11,781 nucleotides of DNA from Chloroflexota bacterium. GTDB lineage: Bacteria > Chloroflexota > Limnocylindria > Limnocylindrales > CSP1-4. How positions within the stretch are numbered: the first letter of the stretch is position 1; every line of letters starts with the position of its first letter. A program made the position numbers and the translations under genes. Below the pieces are notes generated by a model. It saw nothing but the letters and a program-made list of their open reading frames with translations. It was not told the DNA's origin and made no database searches. The stretch lies in NCBI GenBank assembly GCA_021812735.1, contig JAKAMV010000214.1, forward strand, positions 1-11,781, in the 5' to 3' direction. Shown here in pieces: positions 5,751 to 11,781 of this stretch.

Positions 5751-7331
5751 ATGACCATCGAGGAAGCACCGTTCCGGCGTGTCCTCATCGCCAACCGCGG
5801 CGAGATCGCCGTCCGCATCATCCGCGCCTGCCATGAGCTGGGGATGGAGGCCGTCGCCGTCTACAGCGACGCCGACGTCGAGGCGGCACACGTGCGGCTC
5901 GCCGACCGCGCGGTGCGGCTCGGCCCCCCCGCGCCTTCGGAGAGCTACCTCCGGATCGACGCGGTCATCGACGCCGCCAAGTCGACGGGAGCCGAGGCGA
6001 TCCATCCCGGCTATGGGTTCCTCGCCGAGCGGGCCGCGTTCGCGCGCGCAGCGGAGGAGGCGGGGATCGTCTTCGTCGGGCCGCCGAGCCACGCGATCGA
6101 GCTGCTGGGCGACAAGCTGCACGCGCGGCGGCTGGCTGCCAAGGTGGGCGTGCCGTCCGTGCCGGGCACGCTCGAGCCGGCACCCGTCGACCACCCGGAC
6201 AAGGTGGCGGACCTCCTCGCAACGGCGCGTGGGGTCGGGTTCCCGCTGCTGGTGAAGGCGGCGGCGGGCGGCGGCGGCCGCGGCATGCGGCGCGTCGTCC
6301 GCGAGGAGGACCTCGCCGCCGCGCTGGTGTCGGGGTCGCGGGAGGCGCTGTCGGCGTTCGGCGACGGCTCCGTCTACCTGGAGCGAGAGATCCTGCCGGC
6401 GCGCCACATCGAGGTCCAGCTGCTGGCCGACAACGCCGGCCGCGTCGTCGCGCTGGGCGAGCGGGACTGCTCGCTCCAGCGGCGCCACCAGAAGCTGGTG
6501 GAGGAGGCCCCTGCGCCTGGACTCACCGAGAGGCAGCGCCGACACCTGCACAGTCTGGCGGTGACGCTGGGGGTGGCTGCCGGGCTGCGGAACGCCGCGA
6601 CGTGCGAGTTCCTCCACGACCCGGAGGGCAACTTCTGGTTCCTGGAGGTGAACGCGCGGCTGCAGGTCGAGCACGGCGTGACCGAGATGGTGTCCGGGGT
6701 GGACATCGTGCGGGAGCAGTTCCGCATCGCAGCGGGCCAGCCGCTGAGGGCCGAGGTCGTCGCCGCCGGGGAGCGGGCGGCGACCCCGTCGGGCCACGCG
6801 ATCGAGGTTCGCATCTCGGCTGAGGACCCCGCGCGCGGATTCGCGCCCACTCCCGGCCGCGTCGGGCGTTGGGTGATGCCGGCAGGTCCGGGGATCCGCG
6901 TCGACACGCACATCGAGGCGGGGGACCGCGTGCCCGCGGACTACGACAACCTGATCGCCAAGCTGATGGTCCACGCACACGACCGCGACGCTGCGATCGA
7001 CCGCCTCCGCCGCGCGCTCGACGAGACGGAGGTCGGCGGCGTCCAGACGACGCTGCCCTTCCATCGCGTCGTGGCGACCAGCGCGGCATTCCGCGACGGC
7101 GACCTCTCGACCGGCTGGGTGGAGGAGCACTGGGACGGCGCGGCCGCGCGCGCGGAGGCGGTGCGGCGGGCGCTGCTGGCAGCCGGGCTCGCATCGATCG
7201 CCGCCGGGCCCGGCGCGGCAGGGATGCTCGCGTCGGAGGCGTTGCCATGGGACGGCGGCCCCAGGCCCGCCGGCCGCAACGGCTGGCGGAACGGCGGGCG
7301 CGTACAGGGAGCGGACCGATGGCCGATCTGA
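5751..7331 (+). CDS. Biotin carboxylase subunit of propionyl-CoA carboxylase
   Basis: An ATP-grasp enzyme that carboxylates biotin on the carrier subunit using bicarbonate and ATP. The 526-residue protein opens with the typical VLIANRGEIAVRIIRACHELG. It continues with IHPGYGFLAE, an ATP-binding lysine and Gly-rich loop (K169, then GGGGRG at 173-178), HIEVQLLAD and GERDCSLQRRHQKL. The active-site stretch EVNARLQVEH (299-308) matches E. coli AccC E288-N290-R292-Q294-E296. Gly309 replaces the usual Pro after EH. ATG5751 is chosen because GGGAG lies about six bases upstream and the family N-terminus starts there. The C-terminal 50 residues after the BC domain (ending GRNGWRNGGR...) recall the linker of fused alpha subunits. 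The gene overlaps the biotin-carrier gene by 13 bases. It is the pccA/accC equivalent, and the propionyl role comes from context. Confidence 0.93.
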   Translation: MTIEEAPFRRVLIANRGEIAVRIIRACHELGMEAVAVYSDADVEAAHVRLADRAVRLGPPAPSESYLRIDAVIDAAKSTGAEAIHPGYGFLAERAAFARAAEEAGIVFVGPPSHAIELLGDKLHARRLAAKVGVPSVPGTLEPAPVDHPDKVADLLATARGVGFPLLVKAAAGGGGRGMRRVVREEDLAAALVSGSREALSAFGDGSVYLEREILPARHIEVQLLADNAGRVVALGERDCSLQRRHQKLVEEAPAPGLTERQRRHLHSLAVTLGVAAGLRNAATCEFLHDPEGNFWFLEVNARLQVEHGVTEMVSGVDIVREQFRIAAGQPLRAEVVAAGERAATPSGHAIEVRISAEDPARGFAPTPGRVGRWVMPAGPGIRVDTHIEAGDRVPADYDNLIAKLMVHAHDRDAAIDRLRRALDETEVGGVQTTLPFHRVVATSAAFRDGDLSTGWVEEHWDGAAARAEAVRRALLAAGLASIAAGPGAAGMLASEALPWDGGPRPAGRNGWRNGGRVQGADRWPI

Positions 7332-8032
7332 TGACCGACAGCGGCATCGGCGGTGCCAGTCAGGAGCCGCCCCGCCCGGCCGTGATCGACCCGCGCGCCG
7401 TGCGGGCCCGCCTCGCGGCAGCGTCCCGCACCGGTGAGGAGCCGGCGCTGCGCATCTCGCCGACCCCGCAGCCGCTGCGCATGGCCAACCCGACCGTCGG
7501 CACGGGGCTGCTGGGGGGCGCGGCCATCGCGACCGAGGCGACGCCGGAGCCGGCCGTCCTTGCGCAAAGACAGCCGCTCCTGGACGGCGAGCCCCGCGAC
7601 GCGGCGATCCGACCGCTCGGGGGCGGCCGATACGTGCTGGTGGAGGGTGGGGCCGCCACCCGGGTCGTCCTCGAGCCGGAGGGTCCGGGGGACGGCGGCA
7701 GCCGCGCCCGCGAGGTGCTCGTCGACGGCTTCCGGTTCATCGTCGAGACCGAGGCCGAGCGCGTCGCGTCGCTCCGGGAGCGAGCCAGCCAGGGTCGAGC
7801 CGCGAGCGCCCACAGCGGGCCGCTCCAGGTCAAGGCCATCATCCCCGGCAAAGTCGTCGCCGTGTCGGTCAATGTCGGCGACACGGTCACCGCGGGCCAG
7901 CAGCTGCTGGTGGTCGAGGCGATGAAGATGCAGAACGAGCTCCGGGCGCCGCGGGACGGCGCGATCCAGCGCGTGGGCGTTGCCGTCGGTGTCAATATCG
8001 AGATCGGCGACCTGCTCGTGGTGATCGACTGA
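7319..8032 (+). CDS. Biotin carrier (BCCP-type) subunit with long N-terminal extension
   Basis: This subunit carries the biotin that shuttles carboxyl groups between the biotin carboxylase and PccB. The C-terminal biotinyl domain covers about residues 165-237. It has the biotinylation motif EAMKM (Lys203, 34 residues before the C-terminus) and the flanking IPGKVVAVSVNVGDTV and LRAPRDGAI. Residues 1-90 look disordered. Residues about 98-150 (GGRYVLVEGG...VLVDGFRFIVETEAER) look like beta strands and may be the reduced BT-type connector of fused alpha subunits. ATG7319 is preferred (AGGGAG seven bases upstream). ATG7331 overlaps the upstream stop as TGATG and would give 233 residues. A copy of the dispersed palindrome at 7556-7571 is translated as VLAQRQ within the disordered part. 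Confidence 0.88.
   Translation: MADLMTDSGIGGASQEPPRPAVIDPRAVRARLAAASRTGEEPALRISPTPQPLRMANPTVGTGLLGGAAIATEATPEPAVLAQRQPLLDGEPRDAAIRPLGGGRYVLVEGGAATRVVLEPEGPGDGGSRAREVLVDGFRFIVETEAERVASLRERASQGRAASAHSGPLQVKAIIPGKVVAVSVNVGDTVTAGQQLLVVEAMKMQNELRAPRDGAIQRVGVAVGVNIEIGDLLVVID
7556..7571. repeat. Dispersed palindrome, copy 4 (inside biotin-carrier gene)
   Basis: GTCCTTGCGCAAAGAC differs from the perfect dyad at one arm position and is identical to copy 1. It lies in the low-complexity N-terminal part of the carrier gene and is translated as V-L-A-Q-R plus part of Q. Its position in a probably disordered linker fits tolerated insertion. Confidence 0.75.
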
Positions 8033-8044
8033 CGGGAGGGCTGG

Positions 8045-9763
<1,719 letters not shown>

Positions 9764-9775
9764 GGAGGGACCGCC

Positions 9776-10264
9776 ATGACTGATCCGATCGCGAGCTTCC
9801 CCGACCACATCCGCCGGCTCGGCCGCATCCACCACATTGCCCTCGTCGTGCGCGACATCGAGGCGTCGCTGGCGCTGTGGCGGGACACGCTCGGCCTGCC
9901 CGTGGAGCTCATCCTGCCGATCGAGCACGACCGCGTGACCATCGCGTTCCTGCCGGTGGGCGAGAGCAAGGTCGAGCTCGTCCAGCCCACGGACGACAGC
10001 ACTGGCGTCGCCCGCTTCCTCGCGAACAAGGGCGAGGGGTTCCACCACGTCTGCTTCGAGGTGCCCAACATCGCGGAGACGCTCGTGCGCCTGGAGATGG
10101 ACGGCATCGAGCTGATCGACACGGCCGCCCGGAAGGGAGCCGAGGGCCCGGTGGCATTCCTGCACCCGCGCTCCTGTCAGGGCGTCCTCGTGGAGCTGAT
10201 CGAGGCCCCGGGCGGGCCCGCTTGGCGAACGCTCGGGTACGCGGTGGCGCCAGGCGAGCCCTGA
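9776..10264 (+). CDS. mce: Methylmalonyl-CoA epimerase
   Basis: Interconverts (S)- and (R)-methylmalonyl-CoA, linking the carboxylase product to the mutase. It is a 162-residue vicinal-oxygen-chelate (glyoxalase-fold) protein with two beta-alpha-beta-beta-beta modules. Likely metal ligands are H20 (RIHHIALVV), E67 (KVELVQP), H91 (GEGFHHVCFEV) and E140 (GVLVELIE), matching the family pattern. ATG9776 follows GAGGAGGGA, and the gap from the mutase stop is 12 bases, so it is the last gene of the operon. The N-terminus (FPDHIRRLG) is slightly longer than usual. It converges with the oxidoreductase gene across a 102-base gap. Confidence 0.94.
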   Translation: MTDPIASFPDHIRRLGRIHHIALVVRDIEASLALWRDTLGLPVELILPIEHDRVTIAFLPVGESKVELVQPTDDSTGVARFLANKGEGFHHVCFEVPNIAETLVRLEMDGIELIDTAARKGAEGPVAFLHPRSCQGVLVELIEAPGGPAWRTLGYAVAPGEP

Positions 10265-10366
10265 GCCGACCGGCGCGGCGCGCGCCCCTGGCGCCCCGCG
10301 GCCAACGCGTCTTTGCGCACAGACACCACCTCGGTGCGACTAGGCGAGGGTCGTGTGACGCGCCGG
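10265..10366. other. Convergent intergenic region after mce
   Basis: This short gap between convergent genes holds a GC hairpin GGCGCG-GCG-CGCGCC at 10272-10286, eight bases after the mce stop, and a dispersed palindrome at 10309-10324. No T-tract follows the hairpin, so a terminator is only suggested. Confidence 0.4.
10309..10324. repeat. Dispersed palindrome, copy 5 (after mce)
   Basis: GTCTTTGCGCACAGAC has the same left arm and centre as the other copies and one changed base in the right arm (C for A). It lies between the convergent ends of mce and the oxidoreductase gene. Confidence 0.7.
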
Positions 10367-11026
10367 TCACCGCCCGCGGAGCATCGCCCCGGCCAGGCGC
10401 CAGCCCGCCAGCGTCCCGGCCAGGAGCAGCGCCTGCCGCCAGATCCAGGCGTGCCCACCGGGGTCGTCCGCGCCCGCCTCGAGGGGCGAGCCGTCTCGCA
10501 TCCGGATCCGGATCAGCGGCACGTAGCCGAGGGCGTCGAGGATGTCCTCGTCGGGGGCGGTCCACGGGTTGCCGACGACCATCATCGCGGGGATGCCGGT
10601 CGCCCGGACCAGGCGCGGGATGACGCGGGCCCTGACAGCCGGGTCGAGGACCTCCTCGGCCGTTCCCGCGAGTCGGCGTCCCGGCAGCCGGACCTCGACG
10701 GCGGGATCCGCCAGCAGATTGCGGTACCACTCCGTGCGCCGCCCGAACCCGGCCAGCACCCAGACGGCGTCTTCGGCCAGCAGGTAGTTGAGTGGCGTGT
10801 CGCGCATCCGGCCACTCTTGCGGCCGCGGACGCGCAGGACCAGGATCCAGCCGCCGAACGGGGTGGACACCCACGCCCCGAGGCCCGCCCGGTGGGCCGG
10901 CAGCATGAACCACCGGTTGAGCGCCTTGAACGCCTTGCGGAGGTACGGCTCGGCGAGCGCCCAGCCCCTTCCCGAGGGCGGCTCCGCGAGCGGCGGGAAC
11001 GCTGCGGCTGCTGGATGTCCAGCCAT
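10367..11026 (-). CDS. DDN-like nitroreductase-family deazaflavin (F420)-dependent oxidoreductase
   Basis: A 219-residue protein of the DDN/split-barrel family (Mycobacterium Ddn relatives), whose members use F420 or flavins to reduce quinones, nitro compounds or other substrates. Family signatures are GRKSGRMRDTPLNY (68-81), VLAGFGRRTEWYRNL (90-104) and PAVEVRLPGRR (108-118). Residues 194-216 are a hydrophobic C-terminal stretch with scattered Arg and Trp, possibly a membrane-associated helix. ATG11026 is preceded at four bases by GGGGAGGT. The gene lies 73 bases downstream of sucD on the same strand and may be cotranscribed, but the link looks positional, not metabolic. The cofactor (F420 or FMN) and substrate cannot be decided from the sequence. 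Confidence 0.8.
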   Translation of the reverse strand: MAGHPAAAAFPPLAEPPSGRGWALAEPYLRKAFKALNRWFMLPAHRAGLGAWVSTPFGGWILVLRVRGRKSGRMRDTPLNYLLAEDAVWVLAGFGRRTEWYRNLLADPAVEVRLPGRRLAGTAEEVLDPAVRARVIPRLVRATGIPAMMVVGNPWTAPDEDILDALGYVPLIRIRMRDGSPLEAGADDPGGHAWIWRQALLLAGTLAGWRLAGAMLRGR

Positions 11027-11056
11027 GTGCACCTCCCCGGGTCGGCCGCCCGCGGT

Positions 11057-11088
11057 CGGGTCCGTGGGGCGGCCCACGGCGGAACCCG
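11057..11088 (-). terminator. Stem-loop between sucD and the oxidoreductase gene
   Basis: CCGTGGG (11062-11068) pairs with CCCACGG (11073-11079) around GCGG. CGGGT and ACCCG can extend the stem outward after an internal loop. It lies 12 bases past the sucD stop with no T-run, so it may be a partial terminator or an mRNA-stabilising hairpin. Confidence 0.35.
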
Positions 11089-11099
11089 GCGGCGGGGCG

Positions 11100-11781
<682 letters not shown>

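Noticed and set aside
4617..7130. 837-codon open frame on the minus strand across pccB and the biotin carboxylase
   Set aside because: It is antisense to two genes with unmistakable family motifs. GC-rich DNA lacks stops in the complementary frame, and the translation is Arg/Asp/His-rich with no domain.

Overview
The window is GC-rich bacterial chromosome (roughly 70% GC by eye). It carries housekeeping and central-carbon genes: a UbiA-type prenyltransferase, a small exported Ser/Pro-repeat protein, a ParA/ParB segregation pair, a five-gene propionyl-CoA to methylmalonyl-CoA operon, a DDN-type flavin/F420 oxidoreductase, and the 3' part of sucD. GTG and TTG starts, strong GGAGG-type Shine-Dalgarno sites and the protein styles fit a high-GC lineage such as Chloroflexota (for example Limnocylindria-like) or Actinomycetota. 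This is a judgement from style and gene content, because there is no rRNA or other decisive marker in the window.

Layout. Positions 1-44 hold the last codons of an unidentified plus-strand gene, followed by a strong stem-loop. A polytopic UbiA-family protein (211-1152) and a signal-peptide protein with an S-x-S-P repeat linker (1333-1899) follow on the plus strand. A perfect 12-bp terminator hairpin (1928-1954) separates them from the convergent parA-parB operon (minus strand, 3781 down to 1993). The 367-bp divergent region 3782-4148 holds DnaA-box-like sites near parA and a TATGAT -10 element before pccB. Then pccB (4149-5702), a biotin carboxylase (5751-7331), a separate biotin-carrier subunit (7319-8032), the methylmalonyl-CoA mutase catalytic subunit (8045-9763) and the epimerase (9776-10264) run as one tight plus-strand operon. 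On the minus strand, sucD (3' part, 11781-11100) is followed by the DDN-family gene (11026-10367), which converges on the operon.

How the genes fit together. The carboxylase subunits would convert propionyl-CoA to (S)-methylmalonyl-CoA, the epimerase would give the (R) form, and the mutase would give succinyl-CoA. SucD, with its partner SucC, would convert succinyl-CoA to succinate with ATP or GTP formation. The locus thus encodes nearly the whole route, except the B12-binding mutase subunit, SucC and a mutase chaperone, none of which is in the window.

The most unusual signal is a family of five near-identical 16-bp dyads (consensus GTCYTTGYGCAAAGAC). They are spread through 2.45-10.32 kb, both between genes and inside parB and the biotin-carrier gene. 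They look like a dispersed lineage-specific palindrome or a protein-binding site and are not explained by the annotated genes.
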